A stretch of 64,000 bases of DNA, taken from contig NDFF03000316.1 in assembly GCA_002150815.3 (NCBI GenBank), positions 248,001-312,000 on the forward strand, given 5' to 3'. Both the position numbers and the translations under genes were made by a program. Shown here piece after piece: positions 35,962 through 48,082 of the stretch. How positions within the stretch are numbered: position 1 is the first letter of the stretch; each line of letters opens with the position of its first letter. The notes under the pieces were generated by a model. That model had not been told where the DNA came from, searched no databases, and worked only from the letters and a program-made list of their open reading frames with translations. This DNA comes from Grammothele lineata. Its lineage: Eukaryota; Basidiomycota; Agaricomycetes; Polyporales; Polyporaceae.

Positions 35962-36640
35962 GGCACTCTCAGCGGCTGAAGGGACAAGCGGTATACTGCA
36001 GCCTCAAAGAATATAGGAGTGGGGAAGAGGGGGAGGAGTCAAGCAGGATAGTGGATGAACCAGCACTCTAAACCTGTGGGAATCTGGTAATCCGGGGCGA
36101 GTTCTAACGTGTACGCATACTGCCATCCATGCCTACCCCTGATATCAGCATGCCGGTTGCAACTCCTACAGGAATATTGCCCACTGGGATACACAGAAGA
36201 ACAGGCCCTGAGAGAAAGGGACAAGGCGTGATGCCAGCGCGCATTCGAGCCGGAGTCGGAGTAAGGTCGGAGATCAAAATTCGAAGCTGCGAAGCCGCGC
36301 CGACGCCCAACTCTGCCGAGGCCCTCGCGCTCGTGCGGTTTGAACCTTCCTGCTCCCGTCATTTGGATCGTATTTCACGGAATCATGGCTTCTAGCACGC
36401 CTCTGGGACTCCACAAGAGATGATACCGTGACTAGTTGCCGCCCGGAGTTTGAGGTTCGGATGTCGTATCAGTGCACAGAGAAGGTGATTGAGGGATGGG
36501 TCCGTTCTGTCTGCGCGGACTGTGCCAAAAACTGACTATCATAGAGACGACTTCTCCGAACATACATCACACCCCTGAGAGGCTAGGTACAGTAGCTCAC
36601 GACATGGATCATCAAGGTAGCCCAGACATGTTCATTTTCG
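35962..36640. other. Intergenic, nothing recognised
   Basis: Upstream region of P450-2 and downstream region of the DUF6533 gene. There are no coding features or repeats that I can support. Confidence 0.5.
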
Positions 36641-38634
36641 CTATACTGCTGAGATGTGAACAACAGACATTCCGATGCTCTCGACGTCTTCCCTAGACGT
36701 AGCGATCTCCGTATCACGACCAGCGCATCCGTCTCTCGAGATAGACGCAAACTCGGGCCAGTCTCCGTACAAGGTCCCAGCAGTGCCGAAGGTTCCGCAG
36801 TCACCAGCGGACCTCGTGGCGGATATCCGTAAGTTGAGTATCATATGTGTAGCCCATGAAGACCCGTTAGTACTTGGCTTCGAGGCGCAGAGTGATCCGC
36901 TGCGAGCTGTGGACTTACTCCGATAGAATAAGCTACAGTCATCCATCTCATCACGTACGCGTCAGCGACCACTCTAGAGGCGACGAGGCTCTCGAAGCAC
37001 TCACGGTAGCGTGAACGCGGTGAAGGGGCTAACCAGATTGATTGTCATCATGGAGGTCACTAGCTCTATAACTGTTACACACGCCAGCGTAATGTGTGAA
37101 ACTTTTGGGACGGACGGGTGAGCTGACGACGCACTGAGGATTCTGAAATAAGAAAGTGAATTAGCTACTACCCCCACACGCAGAATCAGTTCTTACGCAA
37201 TGAAGAACAAAGTCCCGTCCCGGACAAACGTCTCGAGTAACGGAGACCCTCTGCCGTTATTGCGCCACGCTACACCTTCGGGGCTTGTGAAGAATTTGTA
37301 CAGAGTCATTACCGCACATATAGCTGACGCGTACGTCAGTGCAACGGCAACCTCAGAGGTGAATAACTCTCACCCGAGACGATCAGGTTGGGTACCCTGA
37401 TATGATATCAGAGACGAGTGTACGGTAGGTATACTGGACGGGCTAACCAGCCAATCAAAGTGGGAGTCCTCAACGCAGTTGCGATACATCCTTGCCAGGG
37501 AACGAGGGAAGGGGGAGGGCTCAGTTTCAAAGCTATTGCATCCCATATCGACGTGCCCAGGTCCAGCTGTGCAAGTGACTTCATCAGTTTTCAAGGCTCG
37601 TAAATGGTAGGGAATAACGTACTACGAACTGGCCTATGATTATGGTTGGAGTCACATATCAGGAAAACTCCGACGTGAGGTGCATATACACACGCACATG
37701 CCATCATTACTATTAGGAATATGAATACTGCAAGGTATCACTGTATCAGCTTGGGTTGAGTAAACCATAAGACGTTTCTCCATTGCCTTTGACGTTCTTG
37801 TCGTATATTGCGTGGATACGCAGGACGAGGATGATGTTGACAATTGTGGTCAACACCACGAGCGACGCGCTGTCAACGAATAATCAGACCAAATTCACCT
37901 GTGTATACTACCGGGATACTTACACATTGTATAACCACGCCCACGCTCTACATCTGCAATACAGTATGAGACGCTTTAGCAATATATAACTAAAGAAGCG
38001 AGCCCTACTCCTGGAGGATATGTCACGAGGTTTTGAGCTACGGCACTCAAGAGGTGAAAGCGAAATATAGGGTGTTGACTTACCTTCATGCTCAACCCAA
38101 TCGTCACTTCGACTGAGCAGAAGGCACGGTAAGTATCTATTGACAGTAAAAACGACAGTGTGCGCTATACTAACACGCTTGTGATGCGCTGGTTTCAACT
38201 AGTCAGCATTAGCAGCCTTCTACGGGATTTAGACAATACCGAATGTACCATAGATGGAGAATTCCATAGTATCTCGCCACGAGGTAGAGCGCCTTGGGTA
38301 AGGACCACCGAGACCTACTTCACGTGAGTTTGTGTGACGATGCACGACGCGAGACAGACTGCTTTTGACCTCCAAACATGTATCACCTTTCATTGCTCTT
38401 AGCATTACTACACCTTAAGAGAACAGGGCAATGGTGCTCACCTCGTCGTCCATTCTGAGAAATATGTCATACGCAAGAAGGGCAATGGCGGCGGCTGATA
38501 ACACGGGTTAGCCTTCGCGGGACGCGACACTGGCTTGCACACCTACTCTGCGAGTAAGTATTCTGGCGTGTTTGATATGTCGCTTTGAAGAGGGCTTCCA
38601 GCTCGCCAAGCTCTTTCTCGAGGGATTCTACCAT
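36641..38634 (-). CDS. DUF6533-type seven-helix membrane protein
   Basis: Exons were recognised by the family's characteristic pieces in order. The start region MVESLEKELGELEALFKATYQ (from 38634) joins across an intron to TAAIALLAYDIFLRMDDE, the DUF6533 hallmark. Then come WSLPKALYLVARYYGILHL, FCSVEVTIGLSMK, CRAWAWLYN joined to ASLVVLTTIVNIILVLRIHAIYD, FIFLIVMMACACVYA, CIATALRTPTLIGWLA, EVAVALTYASAICAVMTLYKF, FVRDGTLFFIA, and a last helix ITLACVTVIELVTSMM. A Ser/Thr-rich tail ends at 36641. The family is large in Agaricomycetes and of unknown function. No break was found, but the start and several splice sites are my own choice. Confidence 0.7.
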
Positions 38635-39235
38635 ATCTGCCTAAAGAATCAGGGTTGGGGAGGAGCTGAACGCTGGCGCTGAAAAGGCGAGCAGGACACG
38701 CCGTCGTCAAATAGGGATCCTTAATCTCGGTATCCACGAAAGGCGTGCATCGCTGATATAAACTGGGCTTTGTGAAATATCTGAGATTAGAAGACATCAG
38801 TGGAATATCATTCTCAGCAGAAAGAATCCCTACCGGAAAAACGTTGGGGATGATGTACGCTCGCTCGTGGTGTTCTCCATGTTGTGCGTGATGCATACGA
38901 CACCCACAAAGGTCATTCGCGCGCCCGACTCGATGGGGCCAACCATGTCAACCATGCAACCGGAAGTAAGCTAAAGCACACTATCATCTACGGCACTAGA
39001 CCACCGGACACAAATGTGAAGAGACGGCGTCGCCCGCTTCTGTGCGACGTAGTGCACACGAAGTTCTTGAGGCACGTCCCGCGCGTGCTACCCGCGGGCA
39101 TACGTAGCCCCGAGGGCGCTCACTGCCAGGCATCCATCCATTGTGGGCGCAGACAGTGTGCCTCCCGGCGCGCCGCCCAGCGTGCTTCGTCGCGTAAAAT
39201 AGTAAAGTGATGTCCGTGTTCAAACTCAGCACGCC
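38635..39235. other. Intergenic, nothing recognised
   Basis: No family or repeat is recognised. A short open frame on the minus strand (38543-38896) overlaps the first exon of the DUF6533 gene and has no independent support. Confidence 0.4.
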
Positions 39236-39590
39236 TTACGCAGATTGTATGATATCTCGATGAAGGATATGCCCACTTGAAGCCGTATCTCTCCACTGCA
39301 ACGTTACGCACGAGATCGCCGCGTGGGGCCCCCGGAGAACCCGGAGCGCAGGCTCAGTGTCGGCGTACTTGCGGGCAACGGACTTGAAGATCTTCTGCGC
39401 CTGCGTGTTCTGGTCGCTGTATATCTTCGAGCGCAGGTCAGCACAGGTGAATAGAAGAGCGCGAGCGAGCGAGAAAACGGAGGGCACCTGTGAGCCGAGT
39501 AGAGAACTGAGGAGAAGAGGAAGAGATGCCCAAAGGAGGAGAACGCAACGGAGCGTACTTACGGACAGCACGGACGTTAGGTGCATGTTA
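39236..39590 (-). pseudogene. Broken CECR5-like HAD hydrolase, copy 2
   Basis: A single decayed exon of the hydrolase at 44262-46183. The minus strand reads SDQNTQAQKIFKSVARKYADTEP, matching SDQIIQAHTILKSVAHKYADKP of the intact gene. After a frame change it reads VERYGFKWAYPSS, matching AEGYGFKRAYTTL. The first exons and the catalytic motifs are missing. As in copy 1, it lies divergently upstream of a peroxin 5' end. Confidence 0.65.
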
Positions 39591-39700
39591 TACGCCAGAT
39601 TTAACTGCCCCTCGGAGTTTTGAGGGCGAAAGCCTCCACGGCCTTCCGAGGACGCGTGCTCTGTCTAGGCCGAGCATGCTCGCGGCTTGCTCGCGGCATG

Positions 39701-39735
39701 AACGTCCGAATCAAGCAGACGAGACGCCCAAAGGA
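39701..39735. promoter_or_regulatory. Conserved upstream block shared by three loci
   Basis: The core CGTCCGAATCAAGCAGACGA continues into GACGCCCAAAGGAG. It occurs here on the plus strand about 235-270 bp upstream of the peroxin start. It also occurs at 32586-32620 (plus, before the peroxin remnant) and at 44060-44090 (minus, before the intact hydrolase). It stays conserved while adjacent exons decay, so it may be a promoter element of an ancestral divergent gene pair, or simply part of the duplicated segment. Confidence 0.45.
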
Positions 39736-39967
39736 GAATGCTGCACGCGACGAAACGCACTTACGTCACGCGAATTGCGGGGAAGCGCAACAGACGCCCG
39801 TGGCCGACGCGGCCGACGGACGCTCCGATCTCGCGCCAAGGCTTGTGATTCACGCCTTGCTCCTCGTCCTCGTCCACCGCCCTCTTCGTCCTCGTCGTCG
39901 TTGTCGATGACGCGTCCTGCCTGAAGCTACCCTAGGCCTCCCTCGCTCGTCCTCGAATACCCCGATC

Positions 39968-42108
39968 ATGTCCAAGGCCTCGCAAGACGACGGCGCGGTG
40001 CAGTCCGCTCCGCTCGTCGAGTTCCTCAATACCCTCCCGTCGCCTCTCACGGCCTCCCTTGTTGGCCTCGCCCCTGCCATCGCGCGGACACGCCATGCGC
40101 TTCAGATACTCACCTGGAGGGCCCCTTGGGAGGAGTGTGCGCTTACGCTTGCGGCGTGGTGGGCTGTTTGTCTTATACCGGAGCTGGGTATAAGGTGCGT
40201 CCATCCAGAGTGTATTTGTGGCCATCCACATTTCTGCCCGCGGCGATGTGCTCATCGTACTGCGTAGATACGCACTACCCATCGCCATATTCCTCTTCCT
40301 CTCCCGCGCCCGCTCCAAACCCCCAACCCAACAACCCCCACCACCCATAACCGAAGACACCCTCCAACGCACCATCGCCGACCTCTCCGCCATCCACACC
40401 CTCCTCTCCTCCCTCCCCTCTTTTTCCTCTCTCCTCCCCGTCCACACCCTTACACCCACATCCATCCCCAGCCCAGTCGCACTCCTCCGCGCCCTCGCCC
40501 TCCTCACCGTCCCCTACCTCGCACTCACGCACCTCGTCCGCCTGCGCGTCCTCCTCGCGCTCGCCGGCTCCCTCGTCCTCACCTGGCGCGCGCGCCCCGC
40601 GGCCTTGCTCCGCAGGGCGCTATGGCGCAGCGCGCATCTGAGGTGGGCGGTGTATCGAGGGTGGGCGAGGGTCTCGGGGACGGGGACGGGTGGGCTGTAT
40701 GTCGTTCGAGCGTCGCGGGAGGACGCTGCCCTCTCCTTCTCCCTTTCCTCTTCTTCCCTTTCTTCTTCTTCCTTGACGTCCTCCTCTGCCCCCCAACCCC
40801 CGTCAAACGAAGCGACGGGGACGTCCCTCCGCTTCCTCTTCACAGTGCACGAGAACCAGCGCTGGTGGATGGGCCTCGACTGGACCGCCGCGCTCCTCCC
40901 CAACGAGCGCCCCTCGTGGTGCTCGCCCTCGCCCGCCCTTGCGCCCGCTGCGCCCCCGAGCGCGTTTGCGCTCCCTGCGCCGACGGTGTCGTTCACGCTC
41001 GCTCCCGCGTCTGGGGGAAGGGAGGGGAAGGGGGAGAAGGGGGAGAAGGGGGCGAAGGGGAGGGGAAGGGTGAAGAGGACGGCGCGGTGGAGGTGGGAAG
41101 AACCGGAGTGGCGGGTCGTCGTGCGCAAAGAAGGGGAGCGCGGAGGGAGGGTCGAGCGGCCGGTTCCGAACGTGGCGCTGGAGAGCGCGGCGGCGGCGGG
41201 CGCGAGTAGGATCTTGAGGGCCGCGGGGAAGATGCAGATGAGGGCGGGGAGCGTTGATGCGGGCGCGGGTGTTGGACCGAGGGAGGGGAGTAGGGAGAAG
41301 GAGGAGAGTCATAGGACGGACGAGGAGAGCGCAAGCGCGGAAGGGACGGAGGGACACGCGCGCGGGACGGGAGAGGATGGAGAGGCGGAGGAGCCGTGCA
41401 CGGACGCGGACGGGTGGGTGTATGCGGACAACAAGTGGGAGGGGGCGGGTAGTAAGGGCGGGATGGGCAAGGTGCGTCTCGGTTCTCTGTCCGTCTGTCT
41501 GTCCATCCGTCCGTCTCCGTTCTGCGCTGCCTGTCCCCGTTTTCTCGATCGCGTCTTCTATTCGCGTCCTCGCCCCCGTCCTTGTCCACGCCCCCGCCCA
41601 CCCCGTTCTTCCGTCCGTTCCCACCTGTTTCGCGTCCCCCCACATCACTTCCCTCCCGTCCCTTCGTTTGTCCGTGCCTGCTGACGCCTTCCCTCGTCCA
41701 CAGTACACCCGCTTCCGCCGCTGGACCCGCATAGCAGTCCTCACCGAGTCCGTCGAGCTCGTCGGTCCCGGCCCGCTCGGCGTCCAGCGCCCCAGTTCCA
41801 GCCCCAATTCCAGTTCCAACACCGATCCTCAGTCTCCATCTCCTGCCTCGCCCTCCACCGGGTCCGACCCTTCTGCGGAGTCAACGCAGACACAAGCACC
41901 GGGTTCGCCCGTAGTGACTACCCAGCCAGGGGCGCACGCCGTTCCGGACTTGCACGACCTCAACGCACAAAGCCCGATCTCGCCTACTACAACCACGACG
42001 AGCGCGACCGCGCACGCGCGCTCACCCTCAATCGACTCGGACACCTCGGCATCGAGGCTGACGCAGAGGCTCAAGGCGGCTGTCAAGGGCGCGACGGGGC
42101 ATGCGTAG
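39968..42108 (+). CDS. Dysferlin-domain peroxin (Pex23/Pex30/Pex24 family)
   Basis: An integral membrane protein of ER or peroxisome contact sites that controls peroxisome number. Three exons give 611 aa: 39968-40194, 40268-41471 and 41704-42108. The first exon and the start of the second hold the Pex24p-type membrane region (EFLNTLPSPLT, WEECALTLAAWWAVCLI, ALPIAIFLFLS). Further hydrophobic segments include LLTVPYLALTHLVRL and LLALAGSLVLTW. The DysF-N motif is FLFTVHENQRWWMGLDWTAA followed by NERPSW. The DysF-C motif is GWVYADNKWEG, continuing after the last intron with YTRFRRWTRIAVL. The C-terminal tail is Ser/Pro/Thr-rich. The linker between the two DysF motifs is long and low in complexity (Gly/Lys/Glu), which is unusual. 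A broken copy of the 5' end lies at 32500-32990. Confidence 0.85.
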
Positions 42109-44261
42109 CGGTTGGACTGGGCCAGCGGGGGAAGGGTACAGAGGGATGTGAGCTTCTTCTGATGTTGTTGCTCGTGTGTTTTGTTTTGTTATATGTAATG
42201 TCACTGTTTGAAGTTTGTGCAGGGCTGGGAGGGCGTGTGTTGGATGACGACGACGAACTTGGGGCTGAAGCTGACTCGAAGCATGAGGATTTGAAGGGTG
42301 ATACAGTACAGGCCCTGCCCCCGAAGTCCGTCATGCGCCACGTTCGTGCCCCGCACGGGGGCAGTACTGAATGCTCCAGTACTCAGTACTCAGTGCTCGA
42401 CGGACCATCTCTCCTCACGCCAGCGGCCATGGGCTCGTAAAATCCGAACGTGTGCGCCGTATGTGCACAGCAGCGCAATTCCAAGTAAAGAAAAAATGCG
42501 AAAGCACAGCGATGTGAGTTGGATTACGACGGCAAGAGTCAACCGTCACCGCCGTCGGGACTCGGATCTCACCAAGTTGAGCACGGTATCGTCTCGTGCG
42601 ATGTTTGCGAAAGAAAGGCGAAAGGCGAATGACGAATGACGACGCTAAATAGCGAGGAGGCTCAAGACTCAAGCCGGGAATTTGAACGCCCCCGAGTGGA
42701 TGGCCTTGTGGTGCACGGTCGATCGGCGGTTGGACGGCAACCTCCCGGAGAACAGCCTGAGGATGGGGCATCAAGTTGAAAGCAGGATGGATGAGCGATT
42801 GGACAGTGTGGGCGAAGGAAATGATCATAGTAATGGCGGACGAACGACCCGGATATCGGCCAGGGATAGAAACGCCCTCGCTGCAGATCGCAGCGTAGTC
42901 TTGCATTCAATTACCCTAGAACCGGCCTCCTGTAATACTAAAAAAGAAGGGGGTACGCATTCACTGGAGCGGAAGTAGAAGAGAACTGGAACGACGGCAT
43001 GTCAATCGCGAGGTCCGGTGCGGGTATGAATTCCAGCATTCACCGGCACCACTCACCGTGCCCACTGCACGGCCTATCTGCGCATGTTGCTTTGAGATCT
43101 CTTTTCGTCGTAGGCGTCGATGAGGCGCGGTTCGCCGGGAAACGACTCACGATGCCACGCAGCGGAGCTCGACGTTAATGGGGATGGTCGTGGACGGTCT
43201 GGCGGACCGGGGCGGAGGAGCCCGAGTCTCGACACTGGACAGACTCGATGGGGAGCGCGATGTGGGTCCAGTGGAAACTTGAAAGGGGGTGTACTGCCAG
43301 TGATGTACTAGGGTAGGTGTTAGTGGGAACGAAAGGGAAAACTTGAAGAAAGCGATCTGCGCGGTATGTATGTAATGGACGAGAGCGCAATGCCAGACAT
43401 GGTGGAGCAGGTTGAACGGGGAGGAGGAACTTGAAAGATCTAAGACGCACCTTGCCCGGCTATGCCCTCGGGCCTCCTTTTCGCTCGCGTCCTCCGGGGT
43501 GCTTGTTATCCACAAGCCCCGACCATCGTCTACGTCTTCGTCTACCGCCCCGTGCCCGTTCCAATGCCCATCGAGTCCGCCCCAGTGAACACGTACGACT
43601 CGTGCCCGCTACCTTGATGGAACACTTCCGTCTGAGTCCATCTTCGACCCCTACCATGCCCGCAACCATCAGCGGAGAGACAGTGTGACGTTACCAAGTA
43701 TCAATGCGTGCACTAGCAGTTCTGAATCATCGGTACACGCACAGGCCGGCGCGTGTACATATGCAGAGCGTGCAGGAGGTGATTCATGATTAGATCTAGA
43801 GGCATACCGCGACGCGGCGCCGGACTTGAAGCGGCGAGGACGGCGTTCTGCCCTAGGCCCTAGCTAGCGCGACGAAGAAACTCATCGCGAAAACAGTGAG
43901 GGCAGGAGTGGTACTTGAGTACAAGTGCACGACCGGCGCGAGAGAGAGCTCGTGAACACCGAGAGAGGAAAAGGTGACATGGTTCGGATGAGACATGCAT
44001 GGCGTCTCGACGCGCTCGGCCCGGGCGCCTCCGATCTTCGCTTCCCCGTGTTCTGCTCGTTTGGGCGTCTCGTCTGCTTGATTCGGACGTCAACGCCGTG
44101 AGCATGCTCACCGTCAGCTCAGGGAGGGCACGCGTACTCGGACAGCCGTCCGGGCTTTTTGCCCTCGCGAGTCCCAGGGCGGGGTACCCACTTAGAAGAT
44201 GCATCCAACGCGCGTGGCATCCTCTCCGTCCTCTGTTGTCAGCCTGACCCTTTCTTTTCAG
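42109..44261. other. Intergenic, no gene recognised
   Basis: About 2.1 kb between the peroxin and the hydrolase. Open stretches (42162-42440, 42662-43000, 43147-43515, 43860-44306) show no family motifs. The only feature that I can support is the shared block at 44060-44090 on the minus strand. The first coding exon of the hydrolase probably lies within its last 160 bp. Confidence 0.5.
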
Positions 44262-46183
44262 ACCAGGCATCCGCTGACGCTCCCATTCCTCCTTTTGCCT
44301 TCGCATTTGACATAGTGCGCCTCTCTCTCTTGTGTAGCGCGCATGTAGCTAACAGACGTGCTTGCAGGATGGCGTCCTCCTGCGAGGCCCACATACCATC
44401 CCCGCCGCCAAACGGGCTCTCGACATCCTGAACGGCGCGAACCCCATGGGCGTGTACGTCCGTCCGTTCAGCTATCCTTAGAGCGCTTTCTGACGATCCT
44501 CGTTTGGACAGCAAGATACCGTTTATATTGGTCCGTTGGAGCGCGCTTCGATTTACGGTCGTCGTGTTCTGACACCCGGTGTTCCACTGACAGCTCACGA
44601 ACGGCGGCGGCGTCAGCGAAGAGGCCCGACGGCGTAAGCTTAGCGCCCAACTCGGCGTCCAGGTGCCTGCTCTCTGTTCGCTCGCTCGCTCGCTCGCTAT
44701 CTCGCGCTTACCTTCGCGCGCAGCTCGAGAGCGACCAAATTATCCAGGCACACACGATCCTCAAGTCCGTCGCGCACAAGTACGCCGACAAGCCCGTGCT
44801 CGTCCTGGGCGGGCAGGGCGAGCACGTCCGTAAGGTCGCGGAGGGGTACGGGTTCAAGCGCGCGTATACGACGTTGGACGTGCTTGCGTGGAAGCCCTCG
44901 TGCGCGACGTTTTCCTTGAGCGACTTCTGTGCAGCCGCTGACGTAGACCTGGGATGGCAGAGCGTGGCCCTTCTACGAGCTCAACACCATCGAACGTCTC
45001 GCCACTCGCGTGCGTCTCCCCCTCCCGTCACTACAACTGTTTCATCCTGCCGGAGGAACGCGCTGACGCGCGAGCGCCCGGATCCCACAGCCAGCAGACT
45101 TCTCCCAGCTCCCGATCGCAGCCGTCTTCGTTTTCCACGACCCCCGCAACTGGTCCCTCGACATCCAGGTCACCCTCGACGTCATCCGCGGCGGCGGTGT
45201 CATCGGCGCGCCCTATCTTCCCCTCTCTCCCTCTTCTTCCTCGTCGTCGTCGTCGAAGGAGGAGGAGGTGCAGGAGCAGAGAGGGGGAAGGGAGCCGGTA
45301 GAGCTGGTATTCTGCAACCCGGACTTGCTCTGGACGAGCGACTTTCCCCGTCCGCGGCTGGGCCAGGGGGCGTTTAGAGAGGCGTTCCAGGCTGTTTGTA
45401 AGGTCTGTCTGTCTGTCTCCTTTCTCTCCCTCCTCATTCACTCGCTCGCTCGGGCCCCCGCGGACCGGGAGCGCTGACACGAGACGGACACGCGCAGGCA
45501 ACGACAGGCTCCACGTACCCGTACACCCAGTACGGCAAGCCCACGCGCGCGACGTACGATTTTGCCGCGGGCGTCCTGCGCGAGCGGTTCCGCGCGCTCC
45601 GGGGCGGGCAGGAGGTAGAGCAGGGGAAGATGCCTAGGGTGTGAGTACTTGCTCGCTCGTCCTTGAGAGAGAGATGGTATTGACGAGAGAGCGGATATAT
45701 GCAGGTACATGGTCGGAGGTATGTAGACCTCTTCAAGCAGGCTAGACTGAGCGACGCTGCTAACCCGGACGACACCCCGCGTCTCGTCTCCCCTCGCAAC
45801 CGCACTCGCACACAGATAACCCAGAATCAGGTCCGTCCTTCTCCCCATACCCCCATTCTCCGTCCCTCGATATCCGATATCCGAACTCGATGTCGCGCCC
45901 CCCTTCGCTCATCCGCTTCGTTGCTGGCTGGCTGACTCACTCACTCATTCCGTGTCAATTCGCTCGTGCACTCGTCCGTCCGTTTACTCAACGCGCTACC
46001 CCTCCGCTCCCCATACGAACAGATATCGCAGGCGCACGCGCGGCAGGGTGGCCCTCCGTGCTCGTCAAGACCGGCGTGTACGACCCCGCCTCCGGCCCGC
46101 CTGCGCACGAGCCGACGTATGTGGCGGAGGACGTGGAGGAGGCGGTTAGGTGGGCTGTGGGGAGGGAGATGGGTGGCTTGTAG
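44262..46183 (+). CDS. HAD-superfamily class IIA hydrolase, CECR5/HDHD5-like (YKR070W type)
   Basis: A probable mitochondrial phosphatase-like protein of unknown substrate. The first supported exon carries the HAD motif I across an intron, FAFAFDIDGVLLRG, then TIPAAKRALDILNGA. A tiny exon reads KIPFIL, followed by LTNGGGVSEEARRRK (motif II region), SDQIIQAHTILKSVAHKYAD, WPFYELNTIERLATR, AAVFVFHDPRNWSLDIQVTL, TGSTYPYTQYGKPTRATYDFA, and the motif IV micro-exon of 15 nt (DNPESD, near 45819-45833) leading to IAGARAAGWPSVLVKTGVY. The stop is at 46181-46183. The start codon is not settled: no ATG is in frame with the first supported exon, so an upstream exon within 44100-44210 is expected. Two broken copies lie at 31800-32473 and 39236-39590. 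I see no frame break here. Confidence 0.8.
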
Positions 46184-48073
46184 GTGTGGAGCAGGGGGGC
46201 GGGGAAGAACGAGGGTACGTCGGTCTAACGGTGAGAGTGACGACGTGCCGGGTTGTATGCTGACTGTATTCTACATAGCGATGCTGGGGATCTGCGTGCG
46301 TAATACATAGACAGTCTCAGATCTGCGACGAATCGATGCGTACGAAGCTCGCGCTGGGACAGGCAGAGGCCGATATTGCCGCCCGAACGCCGGCGGTCCT
46401 GGGCTTGGGTCGTCCAGCTCCCGAATGGCGTCTACAGCGATTCGCGATCATCGTGGATCACGATTAGGCCGCTCTGATTCACAGTGGCCAATACTAGTAC
46501 ACCCCGCGTCCGCCGTCCTCGCGCGTTCGAAACCTGCAGGCCTGGCGGCGCGCGACGTGCGCGGCGTCTAGCCCGGACTCGGACCCGACTTGCAGACGGC
46601 GCACGTTGTCCCGCTCTGCTTACACCAACGCGTCGTGAATGCACGAACATCGGGATCACAAGCCTCTGGAGTCTGGTCGGGAAAGAGAGTACACACGTAC
46701 GCACGTCCATTAGCAATGAATTGCGATTCGCGGCGAGCGAGCACTTACAGCAAAACCTGCAGCTGAGGAGCTTGCCGCGGTGTCGCAGTCGCAGGCTGTA
46801 CCCCGAACCATTACCAACACGATGCGGACGAATCGGATTCGTTTCTTCTGACGCGGACGAGCCACTGGGTTGCGCTGTTAAGCACTGAGGCGCGTTGTCT
46901 CTGGACGTGCGGGTGCCAGGGCGTGGTGGAGTGCAGGGGAGTCCCAAGATTCAAGCGTGCCCGGTCGACGGACAATCGTTGTCGCGAGCGTGACGCTGCG
47001 CTTCGACGTTGAACGTTTGCTCGAGCTCGCTACATACCGATGTACCACGCGCGCGTGCGTAGAAGCTCTCTTTTCGAGAGCGTTGTTGGAGGGCTCGGGA
47101 GTCGACGGCCTGAGGTCGCCTTCGAATTCATAGTGTTGGTGAGTGCTCGAGGCCGCAAATGCTGAAGGCATGCACGTTGATTCACAGTTGGTGCACAGCG
47201 AAGACGGCACCCACAGCGCAGACGCTATCAGCCCTCCTTCGGTTGCCCGCCTTACTATGACGTGCGGACGACGGTAAAATATAACCATTCGCGAGTGCTT
47301 GGCTGGCCTTCCTCGACATAGGCTTCCTGCCGCGGGGGAGCTCGTCGCAGCCGTCTTCGTCCTCGCGGCCCCGGCCCTGTTACCGATTGTTGGACGTCGA
47401 CGTCATCTGCTCGAGCGGCGTCATTGGAGCAGTTGGGGACAGCTCGGCGGACTCTATCTCCGAAATCTGGTTCTGCTTCCCTCTCCAACATTGTTTGTCG
47501 ATGACGCCGTACTGCGGTGCTGGCGAGGTTCAGACGGCGCTCGGCGAGACTGGGTAGGTCGGATCCCGACTTTTGGGCTTGATAAGATCTCTACTAGGGC
47601 TCTTCTCAGCTTTCGAAGACGGAGTAGAATTCCTGCCAGTGGTGAACCGAGATATATTCAAGATTCGATGTCTAGAGCCCGTGCCACCGCTGGAAGCTGT
47701 TGCCAGTCAGCGTAATGGACAACGCTCGGGGCCGAGCTCCGAGGTACAAACCTGAGTGTATCGTCTTTGGCATTGCCGACAATAATCTCAAGCGCATGAC
47801 CGGCCATGGTGTTGTCCCGTGTGCGTGTATCAAGCTGGAGCGATCATGAGCGCACTATCAAGTCGTCATCGTTGAGCTTCAGCTTCAGCGGGCAGCTCTA
47901 GCGATACACGGGTAGTCGGGCTTGGATGCTGAACTCCACAATCCCTCTGGGAGTCTCGGCCGCCGTGATTACCCGCGAACTCAGATAGATGAAAGGCTGG
48001 ACGAGCATCGTTGAGTGGACTGGCGGCAGATGGAATAATGCCGGCATTATGCATCTCAGATGTGGATGACCTT
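46184..48073. other. Intergenic, no gene recognised
   Basis: About 1.9 kb with only unsupported open stretches (46432-46947, 46878-47288, 47299-47715). No domain, repeat or splice pattern could be assigned. It ends at the target duplication of the transposon at 48083. Confidence 0.5.
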
Positions 48074-48082
48074 CGTTCTAGG

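Noticed and set aside
40803..41822. A 339-codon open frame on the minus strand
   Set aside because: It is antisense to the peroxin coding region. Its Arg/Pro-rich composition follows from the GC- and purine-rich plus-strand exon, and it has no domain features.
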